64,000 nt of DNA, from NCBI RefSeq assembly GCF_020423045.1, contig NZ_CP081943.1:1984001-2048000 (forward strand), in the 5' to 3' direction. This stretch comes from Pseudomonas sp. MM213 (GTDB lineage: Bacteria > Pseudomonadota > Gammaproteobacteria > Pseudomonadales > Pseudomonadaceae). The notes beneath the pieces are model-generated. The model saw only the letters and a list, made by a program, of their open reading frames with translations, was not told the origin of the DNA and did no database searches. The translations under genes and the position numbers were made by a program. The first letter of the stretch is position 1; every line of letters starts with the position of its first letter. Below, in pieces: positions 45,809 to 54,811 of the stretch.

Positions 45809-46618
45809 TCAGAGATCCAGCAGCCAGCTGTGCTGCGGATCGTTATGGAATTGCCAGACGCGTTTCGGGCCCGCCATCACGTTCAGGTAATACGACTCGT
45901 AGCCGTACGGCACACTGACCGGGTGATAACCCTTGGGCACGACCACAAGGTCGCTGTTTTCCACGGCCATGGCCTGATCGATGCTGCGATCGTCGGTGTA
46001 GACCCGTTGGAACACGAAGCCCTGGGGCGGGTTGATCTGGTGGTAATAGGTTTCTTCGAGAAAGCTCTGGTGCGGCAGGTCGTCGGTGTCGTGCTTGTGC
46101 GGCGGGTAGCTCGACGAGTGCCCCGAAGGCGTGCGCACTTCCACCACCAGCAGCGAATGGGCCGGCTCGGTGTCCGGCAGAATGTCGCAGACGTAGCGGG
46201 TATTGGCGCCCTTGCCGCGCACGCTGCGTTTCATGGTCTCGGGTTTGATCAGCCGTGGGCCGAGGTTCTCGGTTGGCGCACCGGGCGCCGCGCAAACGGC
46301 AATCTGCACATCACTCAACGCAACAATCCGAGCCTGACTGCCGGGCGGCAAGTACGCGGCGAACGGGGATTTGTCTTCAAACACCGACTGGCGATCCCCA
46401 AGGTTGTCCCAGTCGAACACGCCCTGCCCCGGCGTTTCACCCTTGATGCCGACCCGGCCGCTGAGCAGCACCAGGCACAGCTCCTTGTCACCGGCAGAGA
46501 CCGGCAGGGTTTCGCCGAGGCTCAAGCGGTAAGCGGCGAAACCGACGTATTCAAGTTCACCTTTGCCCAACTCGACCATGGTCCGGCCACGGGCATTGCT
46601 TTTGACCAGCAGGCTCAT
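45809..46618 (-). CDS. iolB: 5-Deoxy-glucuronate isomerase
   Basis: This 269-residue two-cupin enzyme isomerises 5-deoxy-D-glucuronate to 5-dehydro-2-deoxy-D-gluconate. Metal ligands are visible in SSSYPPHKHDTDDLP and LEETYYHQINPPQGF, followed by VVVPKGYHPVSVPYGY. Start ATG 46618 overlaps the iolE stop by four bases. A longer frame upstream is antisense or shadow sequence. It sits in order iolC-iolE-iolB-iolA, the usual proteobacterial arrangement. Confidence 0.92.
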   Translation of the reverse strand: MSLLVKSNARGRTMVELGKGELEYVGFAAYRLSLGETLPVSAGDKELCLVLLSGRVGIKGETPGQGVFDWDNLGDRQSVFEDKSPFAAYLPPGSQARIVALSDVQIAVCAAPGAPTENLGPRLIKPETMKRSVRGKGANTRYVCDILPDTEPAHSLLVVEVRTPSGHSSSYPPHKHDTDDLPHQSFLEETYYHQINPPQGFVFQRVYTDDRSIDQAMAVENSDLVVVPKGYHPVSVPYGYESYYLNVMAGPKRVWQFHNDPQHSWLLDL

Positions 46619-47508
46619 CGTGTCGTCCTCTCGTCGAGCAGCGCACGCAAGGTGTCGAAGCCTTTTTTGGCATAGACGTAACTCGGGGCCACCGCCGGGT
46701 CCTGCTCGGCCTCGACCACCAGCCAGCCCTGGTAATCGGCCGCCAGCAGCACGTCGAGCAGTTCGGCGAAGTCGATGTCGCCATCTCCCGGCACGGTGAA
46801 GGTGCCGTTGATGATGCAGTCCGGGAAGCTCCACAGATTGTTGCGCGCCAACTGCACTACCGGTTTGCGCACGTCCTTGAAATGCACGTGGCAAATGCGT
46901 GAGACGTGTTTGCGCAGCACCTGCAAGGGTTCACCGCCCCCCATGTAGCAATGACCCGAATCGAACAGCAGGCCAACTTCACTGCCGGTCAACGCCATCA
47001 GGGTGTCGATGTCCGACGGGGATTCGACGTAGGCGCCCATATGGTGGTGATACGCCAGACGTACACCCTGCGACAGGGTGAAGCGCGCCAGCTCGGTCAG
47101 TTTGTCAGCGTATTCCTGCCACGCCTGTTTGGTGTGAAAACGCGGGCGCTCGACCAGAGGAATACGTTGCCCTTGAATGGAATCGGCGACTTCACCGTAA
47201 ACCAGCACCTTGGCGCCGTTCTTCGCCAGCAGCTCGACATGGCTGGCAATGGCGTCGATTTCCTCGGCCACGGAGCGGCGTGCCAGGCGACTGGAATACC
47301 AGCCGGACACCAGCGCCAGGTCATACGGGCGCAGCACATCGCCAACGCCTTTGGCGTCCTTGGGGAATTTGCCGTTGAGTTCGAAGCCTTCGTAGCCGAT
47401 CTCCTTGCCTTCGCCGAGGGCGGTGCTCAGCGGCGTCTCGCCACCGAGGGACGGCAGGTCGTCGTTGCTCCAGGAGATCGGGTTGATGCCAATTCGGATA
47501 GCGGGCAT
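46615..47508 (-). CDS. iolE: myo-Inosose-2 dehydratase
   Basis: This 297-residue TIM-barrel enzyme dehydrates scyllo-inosose to the cyclohexane-dione used by IolD. The N-terminus IRIGINPISWSNDDLP and the metal-site segments LAYHHHMGAYVES, LLFDSGHCYMGGG and ICHVHFKDVR with VVEAEQDP are typical. ATG 47508 is preferred. The leader reads AAAACAATAAAAGG, an AAnAAnAA tract joined to a ribosome site. Its stop overlaps iolB. Confidence 0.92.
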   Translation of the reverse strand: MPAIRIGINPISWSNDDLPSLGGETPLSTALGEGKEIGYEGFELNGKFPKDAKGVGDVLRPYDLALVSGWYSSRLARRSVAEEIDAIASHVELLAKNGAKVLVYGEVADSIQGQRIPLVERPRFHTKQAWQEYADKLTELARFTLSQGVRLAYHHHMGAYVESPSDIDTLMALTGSEVGLLFDSGHCYMGGGEPLQVLRKHVSRICHVHFKDVRKPVVQLARNNLWSFPDCIINGTFTVPGDGDIDFAELLDVLLAADYQGWLVVEAEQDPAVAPSYVYAKKGFDTLRALLDERTTR

Positions 47509-47519
47509 GGCTGCACCTT

Positions 47520-47527
47520 TTATTGTT
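47520..47527 (-). promoter_or_regulatory. AAnAAnAA motif at the iolE start
   Basis: AACAATAA sits directly before AAGG, 12 bases from the iolE ATG. Confidence 0.45.
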
Positions 47528-47553
47528 TTCTGAATTTCCGTTGAATCTGAGGC

Positions 47554-47628
47554 CGCCTTCGCGGGCAAGCCTCGCTCCTGCGGGAAGCTACGGTGATCTG
47601 TAGGAGCGAGGCTTGCCCGCGAACAACG
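47554..47628. repeat. REP-like inverted pair between iolC and iolE
   Basis: Two facing copies of a variant REP core (TCGCGGGCAAGCCTCGCTCC and its complement) are separated by 15 bases. It is the third such element at a junction in the same operon. Confidence 0.85.
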
Positions 47629-47644
47629 ATAACGCGGTGTCGCG

Positions 47645-49582
47645 TCAAGCGCGGGCGGTGCGCCAGGCATCGATCAATTCGACAAACGTGCCCTGCACCT
47701 GTCGAATCAGCGCCTCGTCGTCGATTTCCCCGGCCAGCCACGCACGGCTTGGCTCCTGGAAAATAGTTCGCCCCACGGCAAAACCGCGACAGGTCCGGCT
47801 CTGGCTCGCCTGTTGAAAGCCTTCGGCCAATGTCGCCGCCGGGGCATTCAAGCCCAGCAACACAACGCCTCGGCAGTACGGATCGCGCTCCTGGATCAGC
47901 TCGTCGAGTTGCTTCCATTCCTCGGCGCTCTGGGCTTCGATCTTCCACCACGCCGGGTAGATGCCCAGGTTGTAGAGGCGCTTGAGCGCGCGATACAACA
48001 CGTCCGGGTGCGTCGAGGGATGATCCTTGGGCGGGATGATTTCCAGCAGCAGTTCATGACCGCTGACTTGCGACGCCTGGTACAAACCCTTGATCTGCGC
48101 TTCCTGCTCCAGGCGTAGCATTGGCTCGTCGTCCGGGTGAAATTGCACCAGGCATTTGATGATTTGCTCTTGCGGCCAGGCAATCAGGTTGCTGCCGATC
48201 GAACGCCCGTGTTCGAAGGCCAGTGGACGGGAGTTTTGTATCTCGACCGGCCGCGCCACCCACCAGCCACGACCGGTGGCCGCGTTCAGCGAGTCCTGGC
48301 CGAAACGCTGGTCCGCCAGCAGCCCGACATCGGCCTCGATGCCCTGCTCGCGCAAATCGCGTTCGACCCGTTCCACGGCTTTGATAAAGAGCTGTTTGAG
48401 TTCGCTGATGACGCCGAGGTCGCGACCGCCCTTTTGCGCCAGTTCCACCAGTTGCCAGCGATGGTCGAAGGCAAAGATGAACAGTTGCTTCCACGGCTTA
48501 CGCGACACACTGACCTGATGCAGGCGTTGCAACGTGGCGTCCTGATCCGGCCGGGTAATCGGCACCGGACTGTTGAACAGATAATCGAGCTCGGCACGGG
48601 TCGGCATCGCCGGGGCGCAGGCATGGCGTGACACCACCAGGCCACCGCAGGCATTGGCCAACCGGCAGCAATGCTCGTCGCTGGCATCCTCCAGCCAACC
48701 GCTGAGGAAGCCGGCCATAAAGGCATCACCGGCCCCTAGTACGTTCAGCACTTCGACCCGCACGCCGGGATAAATCGCGCCATCTTCCAGACGCTCCGGG
48801 ATCACCCCGTGAATCACCGTGCAGCCTTGCGGGCCGAGCTTGACCACCAGGGTCGCGTCGCTCAATCGACGGACGTTGCGCAGCGCGGTGAGCAAGTCCT
48901 CGGAACCACCGGCAATCAGAAACTCTTCTTCGGTGCCGACAATAAGATCGAAACGCGGGAGGATTTTCTGCACATGCTGACTGACGTTCTGGTCGGCAAT
49001 GAACCGGGTTTCGCCATCGGCCTTGCCGGCAAGCCCCCACAGGACCGGGCGGTAGTCGATGTCCAGAACCCGTTTGACGTTGTGTTTTTCGGCATAGTCC
49101 AGCGCCTGGATGCTCGCCTTGTAGACGCCGTCGGTGGAGAAATGCGTGCCGGTGATCAGCAAGGCTTTGCTGGAGGCGATAAAGGCTTCGCTGATGTCTT
49201 CGGCCCGTAGCGCCATGTCGGCGCAGTTTTCGCGATAGAACACCAAAGGAAAGGTCTCGCGGTCCTTGAGGCCGAGCAACACCATCGCCGTCAGGTGCTC
49301 CGGATCAACGTTGATACCGCTGGTGTCGCAGCCTTCGCGGGCCAGGGATTCGACCAGGAAACGCCCCATGTGGTCGTCCCCTACCCGGCTCAGCATCGCC
49401 GACTTGAGTCCCAACCGGGCAGTGCCGAAAGCGATGTTGGCGGACGATCCACCGAGGTATTTGGCGAAGCTGCTCACATCCTCCAACCGCGCCCCGACTT
49501 GCTGCGCATAGAGGTCGACACCCAGTCGCCCCAGGCAAATCAGATCCAATTGGCGTCCACTGGCAAAACGAGTCTGGCCCAT
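47645..49582 (-). CDS. iolC: Fused 5-dehydro-2-deoxygluconokinase / DUF2090 aldolase
   Basis: This is a 645-residue two-domain protein. Residues 1-330 are a PfkB-type kinase with GGSSANIAFGTARLG and the catalytic GAGDAF (Asp286), phosphorylating 5-dehydro-2-deoxygluconate. Residues about 350-645 form a DUF2090 TIM-barrel (FIFAFDHRWQLVEL, LADQRFGQDSLNAATGRGWW, LFEGFQ-like end) believed to cleave the phosphate to DHAP and malonate semialdehyde. No separate iolJ is seen, which supports the bifunctional reading. It heads the long operon, divergent from iolR. The leader contains AAAAATAA before CAGGAG. Confidence 0.9.
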   Translation of the reverse strand: MGQTRFASGRQLDLICLGRLGVDLYAQQVGARLEDVSSFAKYLGGSSANIAFGTARLGLKSAMLSRVGDDHMGRFLVESLAREGCDTSGINVDPEHLTAMVLLGLKDRETFPLVFYRENCADMALRAEDISEAFIASSKALLITGTHFSTDGVYKASIQALDYAEKHNVKRVLDIDYRPVLWGLAGKADGETRFIADQNVSQHVQKILPRFDLIVGTEEEFLIAGGSEDLLTALRNVRRLSDATLVVKLGPQGCTVIHGVIPERLEDGAIYPGVRVEVLNVLGAGDAFMAGFLSGWLEDASDEHCCRLANACGGLVVSRHACAPAMPTRAELDYLFNSPVPITRPDQDATLQRLHQVSVSRKPWKQLFIFAFDHRWQLVELAQKGGRDLGVISELKQLFIKAVERVERDLREQGIEADVGLLADQRFGQDSLNAATGRGWWVARPVEIQNSRPLAFEHGRSIGSNLIAWPQEQIIKCLVQFHPDDEPMLRLEQEAQIKGLYQASQVSGHELLLEIIPPKDHPSTHPDVLYRALKRLYNLGIYPAWWKIEAQSAEEWKQLDELIQERDPYCRGVVLLGLNAPAATLAEGFQQASQSRTCRGFAVGRTIFQEPSRAWLAGEIDDEALIRQVQGTFVELIDAWRTARA

Positions 49583-49671
49583 GCTGGCTCCTGTTATTTT
49601 TATCAGCCTGTGTTCAGGACGATGACCGTGCCGAACACTCTTGGTGGATGCAGACTAAAACGACCGGGACC

Positions 49672-49720
49672 GAATAATCAATAATTATTCCAAATAATTT
49701 TTACGTGGAATATTTTTTCC
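49672..49720. promoter_or_regulatory. IolR operator candidates in the iolC-iolR divergent promoter
   Basis: GGAATATTTTTTCC at 49707-49720 exactly fits GGAA-N6-TTCC. GAATAAT-CAATA-ATTATTC at 49672-49690 is a second perfect inverted repeat. Their spacing suits co-operative binding by an RpiR-type regulator. The remaining 322-base gap holds no gene. Confidence 0.7.
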
Positions 49721-49904
49721 AATAAGCTTCATTACAAGCACTCCAGACGCGGTGCATCGTTTCAGCAAGCCTCACACTACTGCAAGCTCATGATTTTGTT
49801 CGGGCCTACCCTGTAGACTGCGCACAGCCAACCTATTGTCCTGGGACGCGGTGAAACATCGTCGCTAGTAAGAACAAGCCAAGAACAAGCCAGAAGGATT
49901 CCTT

Positions 49905-50825
49905 ATGTCCCGCACCGATCAGCCGGATACGACCGAGAGCACGCCCGAGAGCGATCTTGTCAGCCCCCCGATCAATGCCGAGCGCCTGCTGCAGCTGATC
50001 ACCAATGAATACGAAAGCCTGCCGCGCCAGCTCAAACGCATTGCCAGTTACATGAGCCAGCAGAGCGACCGGATCATGGTCGACCGCATCAGCGACATCG
50101 CTCGCGAGTGCGAAGTGCACCCGTCGGCCATCGTGCGGTTTTCCCAGCGTTTCGGCTTCAGCGGTTTCAGCGAAATGCAGGCATTGTTCCGCGAGGCGTA
50201 TACCCACAAAACCACGCCGGTACAGAACTACCAGCAGCGCATTCGCAGCATGATCGCCAACAAGTCACAGAAAGCCAGCGGCGGCGACCTGGCGCGCGAG
50301 TGCATCGACGCGACCCTGTCGGGCATCGAGCGACTGGGGCTGGAACTCGATGACCAGGCCTTCGACAAGGCCGTGGACCTGGTGGTCAACGCCGACAACA
50401 TCTACGTGGTCGGCGTGCGTCGTTCGTTCGCGGTAGCCGATTACCTGGTCTACAACCTGCAACACACCAACAAGCGCATTCATTTGGTGTCTGGGCTCGG
50501 CGGCAGCTACCGCGAGCAGATGCGCAGCGTGCGCGCCAATGACCTGGTGATCGCCATCAGCTTCACGCCATACGGCAAGGAAACCCAGCACTGCCTGCGC
50601 ATCGCCCAGCATCATCAGGCGAAAACCCTGATCATCACCGACAGCAATCTCTCGCCCCTGGCCAAGCGCGCCAACACCCTGCTGCTGGTCAACGAAGGCA
50701 GTTCGTTTGCGTTCCGTTCATTGAGTGCGACCCTGTGCCTGTGCCAGGCGCTGTTTATCGCCGTGGCCTATCGACTGGAGTTGAAGGTCGATGAGATTCA
50801 CGAACAGGTCGGGTTCGACGACTGA
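49905..50825 (+). CDS. iolR: RpiR-family regulator of inositol genes (IolR)
   Basis: This 306-residue regulator has an N-terminal RpiR helix-turn-helix (about 30-100, with DRISDIARECEVHPSAIVRF) and a C-terminal SIS sugar-phosphate-binding domain (IYVVGVRRSFAVADYLVY, LVIAISFTPYGKET). It is divergent from the iol operon, as in other proteobacteria, where IolR represses iol genes and is relieved by a pathway phosphate intermediate. An AGAAGGA ribosome site precedes the ATG. Confidence 0.88.
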   Translation: MSRTDQPDTTESTPESDLVSPPINAERLLQLITNEYESLPRQLKRIASYMSQQSDRIMVDRISDIARECEVHPSAIVRFSQRFGFSGFSEMQALFREAYTHKTTPVQNYQQRIRSMIANKSQKASGGDLARECIDATLSGIERLGLELDDQAFDKAVDLVVNADNIYVVGVRRSFAVADYLVYNLQHTNKRIHLVSGLGGSYREQMRSVRANDLVIAISFTPYGKETQHCLRIAQHHQAKTLIITDSNLSPLAKRANTLLLVNEGSSFAFRSLSATLCLCQALFIAVAYRLELKVDEIHEQVGFDD

Positions 50826-50876
50826 CCCGGACACGGGTATTACGGCTGCGCGTACGGCGACTCAGCGATCACGTGT

Positions 50877-50926
50877 AAATATTTATTCTAAAAATTGAAA
50901 CAAGAGAATATTTATTCTATAAATTG
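50877..50926 (+). promoter_or_regulatory. Two 21-base AT-rich direct repeats
   Basis: Copies at 50877-50897 and 50906-50926 agree at about 19 of 21 positions, sharing AATATTTATTCTA and AAATTG, with period 29. They resemble the IolR-type GAA-N6-TTC operators and lie 35-85 bases before the dehydrogenase start. Confidence 0.6.
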
Positions 50927-50960
50927 GATCTCTGAAAACAAGAATCCAAAGGATCCTGTC

Positions 50961-52076
50961 ATGCGCGAACTCGGAATCGGACTTATCGGCACGGGTTTCA
51001 TGGGCCGTGCCCATGCCCTGGCCTTTCGCAACGTCAGTGCGGCATTCGAACTGCCCTTCACGCTTCGCCTCGCCGCCCTGGCCGACGCCGATCCCGTTCG
51101 TGCACAAGCTTGCGCCACTGCCTGGGGCTTTGAGCAGGCCCATGGCGACTGGCAGCAATTGATCGATGACCCCAAGGTCAACCTGATCGCCATCACCACC
51201 CCCAACCATCTGCACTACCCGATGGCCATGGCCGCTCTTGCCGCCGGCAAGGCCGTATACTGCGAAAAACCGCTGGCGGTAAACCTTGAACAGGCGAATG
51301 CCATGCACGTGGCGGCCAAGGATGCCGGCGTGGTCACCCGTGTCGGCTACAACTACCAGCACAACCCGATCATTGGCCTGGCACGTGAGTTGATTCTGAG
51401 CGGCGAGCTCGGCGAGATCATCAGTTTTCAAGGCGAATTCAGCGAAGATTTCATGGCCGATCCAGCGTCCCCCTGGTCGTGGCGCTGTGAGGCCGGGCAT
51501 GCCGGCGGGGCATTGGCGGATCTGGGCAGCCATTTGCTCGCCATGGCGCGCCATCTGCTGGGTAATGTCGAAGCGGTGTGCGCCGATTCCCAGACCGTGC
51601 ACCGCCAGCGCCCGGTCACGGCCGGTAGCCAGGATCAACGCAGCATTGCTGTCGACGATCACGCCCATGCCTTGCTGCGCTTTGCCAGCGGCGCCCGTGG
51701 CACCTTCAGCAGCAGTTGGCTCAAGCACGGCTACAAGAATCATCTGAGCTTCGAGATCAGCGGTACCCGAGGCACCCTGGCGTTCGATCAGGAGCGTTTG
51801 AATGAGTTACGCCTGTGCCGCGCCGGCCAGGACGGTTTCCAACGTTTACTCGCCGGACCGGACTTGCCCGGTTACGCAGCGTTCAGTCCAGCGCCGGGGC
51901 ATCAGTTGGGCTACAACGAGTTGAAGACGCTGGAAGTGCATGAGCTGATCATGGCCTTGGCCGGCCACGGACAAGCCGGCACCGATTTCGAGCAAGCCTT
52001 TGAAGTGGAGCGACTGGCGACGGCGATTCGACTGGCGGCGCGGGAACAGCGCTGGGTCAACATCAGCGAGGTCTGA
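50961..52076 (+). CDS. Gfo/Idh/MocA family oxidoreductase
   Basis: This is a 371-residue NAD(P)-dependent dehydrogenase. It has Rossmann GLIGTGFMGRAH (7-18), ITTPNHLHYPMAM, catalytic Lys in CEKPLAVN and the substrate region GHAGGALADLGSHLLAMARH. ATG 50961 with AAAGGA is preferred over a start 66 bases upstream that would run through the repeats. The substrate is probably an inositol isomer or related sugar, judged from its place after iolR and the operator-like repeats. It ends 30 bases before a REP palindrome. Confidence 0.85.
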   Translation: MRELGIGLIGTGFMGRAHALAFRNVSAAFELPFTLRLAALADADPVRAQACATAWGFEQAHGDWQQLIDDPKVNLIAITTPNHLHYPMAMAALAAGKAVYCEKPLAVNLEQANAMHVAAKDAGVVTRVGYNYQHNPIIGLARELILSGELGEIISFQGEFSEDFMADPASPWSWRCEAGHAGGALADLGSHLLAMARHLLGNVEAVCADSQTVHRQRPVTAGSQDQRSIAVDDHAHALLRFASGARGTFSSSWLKHGYKNHLSFEISGTRGTLAFDQERLNELRLCRAGQDGFQRLLAGPDLPGYAAFSPAPGHQLGYNELKTLEVHELIMALAGHGQAGTDFEQAFEVERLATAIRLAAREQRWVNISEV

Positions 52077-52106
52077 TCGCAATAGGCGTTGAAGAACGCC
52101 AATTCC

Positions 52107-52134
52107 TGTGGGAGCGAGCCGGCTCGCTCCCACA
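52107..52134. repeat. 28-base perfect REP palindrome
   Basis: The REP core and its complement abut without a spacer, giving a perfect 28-base palindrome centred on GAGCC/GGCTC. It may also serve as terminator for the upstream gene. Confidence 0.85.
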
Positions 52135-52385
52135 AATGTTCTGCGGGGTGCGGGTGTTTTGCGACCGGCGCAGACAATCACCCGCGCTAAACTCCGACAT
52201 CATCAAACTTTCCCCGCCAATCGCTCCGGCCACCTTCACGCCAGCATCAAGCCCCCCGGATGATCAGGACTGCTGCCCAATCCTGTCAGCGTGGATAATC
52301 CTGCGACTCATGGGCTTTCACCGAACCACGAGGCACTATTCCTCGTGGACCTCAGACTCATTACTGGCCAACGAACGTCCCTCAC
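52135..52385. other. Intergenic region before the IclR gene
   Basis: About 250 bases without a convincing gene. It is expected to hold the IclR-gene promoter. No clear palindrome or terminator was seen beyond the adjacent REP. Confidence 0.4.
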
Positions 52386-53105
52386 ATGATCAACGAGAAC
52401 AAAGGCATACAGTCCGTCGAGCGCGCGATGATGATCCTTGAAACCATCGCAGCGGCGGAGGGCGAAATCCGCTTGGTGGACCTTGCGGCGCAATCCGGAC
52501 TGCACAAGAGCACCTTGCACGGCCTGCTCAATACACTGGCCGCCATGGGCTACATTGCCCGCCGTGGCACCCACTATGCGTTGGGTTTGCGCCTGCGCGA
52601 AATCGCTCAACCGTTGAACGACGCCGATCCGTTGCTGCGTGAAGCCTTTGCCCCTGCGCTGCGCACGCTGGCCGAACGCAGTGGCGAAACCTGTTTCCTC
52701 GCAGCGCCCTGTGGCACCCGCGAATACCTCTACATGGATGCCCTGGAAGGCAGCGGCAACTTGCGTGTTGCAAGCCCGCGCGGGCGTCGCGCCGGGCTGA
52801 CCACCTCGGCCATCGGTAAAATATTCCTGGCCTTTGACGAGGACCTGCGGCGCAGCCTGCGTCGAGCGGACTTGCTACCTGCGGAACTGGAAATCGAGTT
52901 GGCCGGTATCGTCACCCATGGCTACGCGTTAGACCTTGAAGAAGCCGAGCCGGGGCTTAACTGCGTCGCCCTGCCCCTGCGCTTGCAAGGTCGCGTGGTG
53001 GCGGCGCTCGGTGTTGCCGCGCCCGCCTCACGCCTGCCCAAGACAGCGTTGTGCACGTTGGCGAACCACGCCATGCGCGAAATGTTCGACATGCTCAAAC
53101 TTTAA
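52386..53105 (+). CDS. IclR-family transcriptional regulator
   Basis: This 239-residue regulator has the winged helix IRLVDLAAQSGLHKSTLHGL (residues about 28-47) then LLNTLAAMGYIAR. The IclR effector domain follows, with CFLAAPCGTREYLYMDALEG and GRRAGLTTSAIGKIFLA. IclR proteins usually control adjacent catabolic or transport genes. Here a small HbpS-like protein and an MFS exporter follow on the same strand. The effector is unknown. Confidence 0.88.
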   Translation: MINENKGIQSVERAMMILETIAAAEGEIRLVDLAAQSGLHKSTLHGLLNTLAAMGYIARRGTHYALGLRLREIAQPLNDADPLLREAFAPALRTLAERSGETCFLAAPCGTREYLYMDALEGSGNLRVASPRGRRAGLTTSAIGKIFLAFDEDLRRSLRRADLLPAELEIELAGIVTHGYALDLEEAEPGLNCVALPLRLQGRVVAALGVAAPASRLPKTALCTLANHAMREMFDMLKL

Positions 53106-53189
53106 CCGCCAATGGCCTGGGGCATATTCCCTTGAAAAGCAATCGTCGGGATCATCGCGTTCCTGTCGTTTTATTCAATGGAGTCCCGA

Positions 53190-53582
53190 ATGTTTGAGCA
53201 ATTGTCCCAGCAGGTCATTAACCGTGCACAAGCGCAGGCGCGTGATCAGGGTTTCGCCGTCTGCATCAGCGTGGTCGACGATGCCGGACTTCTGCGCCAT
53301 TTCGTGCGCATGGATGACGCTGTGCCAGGCGCCATCGATGTTTCGCTGAAAAAAGCACGCACGGCGGCGTTGTTTCGCACCGACAGCGCCGAACTGGGTA
53401 TGGAAGCGCAACCGGGCGGAGCCATTTACTCGCTGGAGGCTACCAACGGCGGCCTGATCAGCTTTGGCGGTGGCGTGGTGCTGCGTGATGAACACGGCAA
53501 GGTCATCGGCGCCGTTGGCGTTGCCGGGGCGACCGTCGAGGCGGATCAGGTGATTGCCCTGCAGGCAGCGGGTCGCCCATGA
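53190..53582 (+). CDS. GlcG/HbpS-like small protein
   Basis: This 130-residue protein has the family pattern ARDQGFAVCISVVDDAGLLR followed by KKARTAALFRTDS, GGLISFGGGVVL and GAVGVAGATVEADQ. The family includes HbpS (haem-binding) and GlcG (glycolate locus), so no function can be fixed. ATG 53190 with TGGAGT eight bases upstream is preferred over ATG 53178. The stop overlaps the MFS start by four bases, indicating a coupled pair. Confidence 0.82.
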   Translation: MFEQLSQQVINRAQAQARDQGFAVCISVVDDAGLLRHFVRMDDAVPGAIDVSLKKARTAALFRTDSAELGMEAQPGGAIYSLEATNGGLISFGGGVVLRDEHGKVIGAVGVAGATVEADQVIALQAAGRP

Positions 53583-54790
53583 ATCCGACCACGCAACGTA
53601 TTCACCCTGGCGTGGTGGCGCTGGCGGTGACCGCTTTCGCTATCGGAATGGCCGAGTTCATTGTCGTCGGCATTCTCCCGGCTATCGCCTCTGACCTCGA
53701 CATCCCACTGGCGCGTGCGGGGAGCCTGGTCGGGCTGTACGCGTTGGCCCTGGCACTGGGCACGCCGCTGACCGTTCTGGCACTGGCGCGCCTGCCGCGC
53801 AAACCGGTGCTGCTGGCGTTGATTGCGTTGTTTCTGGGCGGGAATCTGCTGGCAGCGCTCTCCACCGATTACCCTTGGTTACTGGCAGGACGCATCATCA
53901 CCGCGCTTGCTCATGGCAGTTTTTTTGCCATCGGTGCCACCGTCGCCGCCAGCCTGGCGCCAAAGGGACAGGCAAGCAAAGCCATTGCAGTGATGTTCGC
54001 CGGCCTGACGCTGGCGATGGTCATCGGTGTGCCGATTGGCAGCATCCTGGGTAACGCAATGGGGTGGCGGCTGCCGTTTTATGCGGTCGCGCTGCTGGCC
54101 GCCCTGGCCTTGATAGCCAGTGCGCGGTGGTTGCCGAACGTGCCGACACCGTCGTCGGGCAAAGCTCTCACTCAGTTGGCGGCACTCAGGCACCCGGCCA
54201 TTCTGGCGATGATGGCCGTGACCGTATTGGGTTTTGGTTCAAGCTTTGCCGCCTTCACCTTTATCACCCCGATCCTCACCGACATCAGCGGCTTTTCCAC
54301 CGCGACCGCCAGTTTGTTGTTGGTCGTGTTCGGCGTTGCGACCCTGGTCGGCAATCTGGTCGGGGGCCGACTCGCGGCCTCGATGGGCTGGCAATCGGCG
54401 CTGCGAATGATCTTTGTGCTACTGACACTCGTGCTGGCGGCGGTCGCACTGCTGTTGCCCTATCCACTGCCGATGGTAGTGATGCTGTTTTTCTGGGGCG
54501 CGCTGGCGTTCGGTCTCTCTCCCGCCGCCCAGGCCGGCATGCTGGCCACCGCCGAACGCTATACCCCGCACGCCGTGGCGTTCGCTTCGGCGCTGAACAT
54601 TTCGGCCTTCAACCTGGGTATCGCCTTGGGCGAAACCAGCGGCAGTGCCCTGGTCGCCAATGGGCAAATGGCTCTCACGCCCTGGGCCGGTGTCGTGACC
54701 GTGATCCTTGCGCAGTTGCCGCTGATCTGGCTGCTGTCGCTCAACCGAAAAGACTCGCTTGAGCACCGAGCCGAAATCTGCAACCCCTGA
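53579..54790 (+). CDS. MFS transporter (DHA1-type exporter)
   Basis: This 403-residue permease has 12 membrane segments. The first helix region FAIGMAEFIVVGILPAIASD and the motif GRIITALAHGSFFAIGATVA resemble the AraJ/drug-efflux branch. It is coupled to the HbpS-like gene by a four-base overlap and placed downstream of IclR. Export of a catabolic intermediate or a toxic analogue is possible. It converges on the CPBP gene with a 21-base gap. Confidence 0.88.
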   Translation: MNPTTQRIHPGVVALAVTAFAIGMAEFIVVGILPAIASDLDIPLARAGSLVGLYALALALGTPLTVLALARLPRKPVLLALIALFLGGNLLAALSTDYPWLLAGRIITALAHGSFFAIGATVAASLAPKGQASKAIAVMFAGLTLAMVIGVPIGSILGNAMGWRLPFYAVALLAALALIASARWLPNVPTPSSGKALTQLAALRHPAILAMMAVTVLGFGSSFAAFTFITPILTDISGFSTATASLLLVVFGVATLVGNLVGGRLAASMGWQSALRMIFVLLTLVLAAVALLLPYPLPMVVMLFFWGALAFGLSPAAQAGMLATAERYTPHAVAFASALNISAFNLGIALGETSGSALVANGQMALTPWAGVVTVILAQLPLIWLLSLNRKDSLEHRAEICNP

Positions 54791-54811
54791 GCAACCCCCA
54801 ATGCTGATCAA

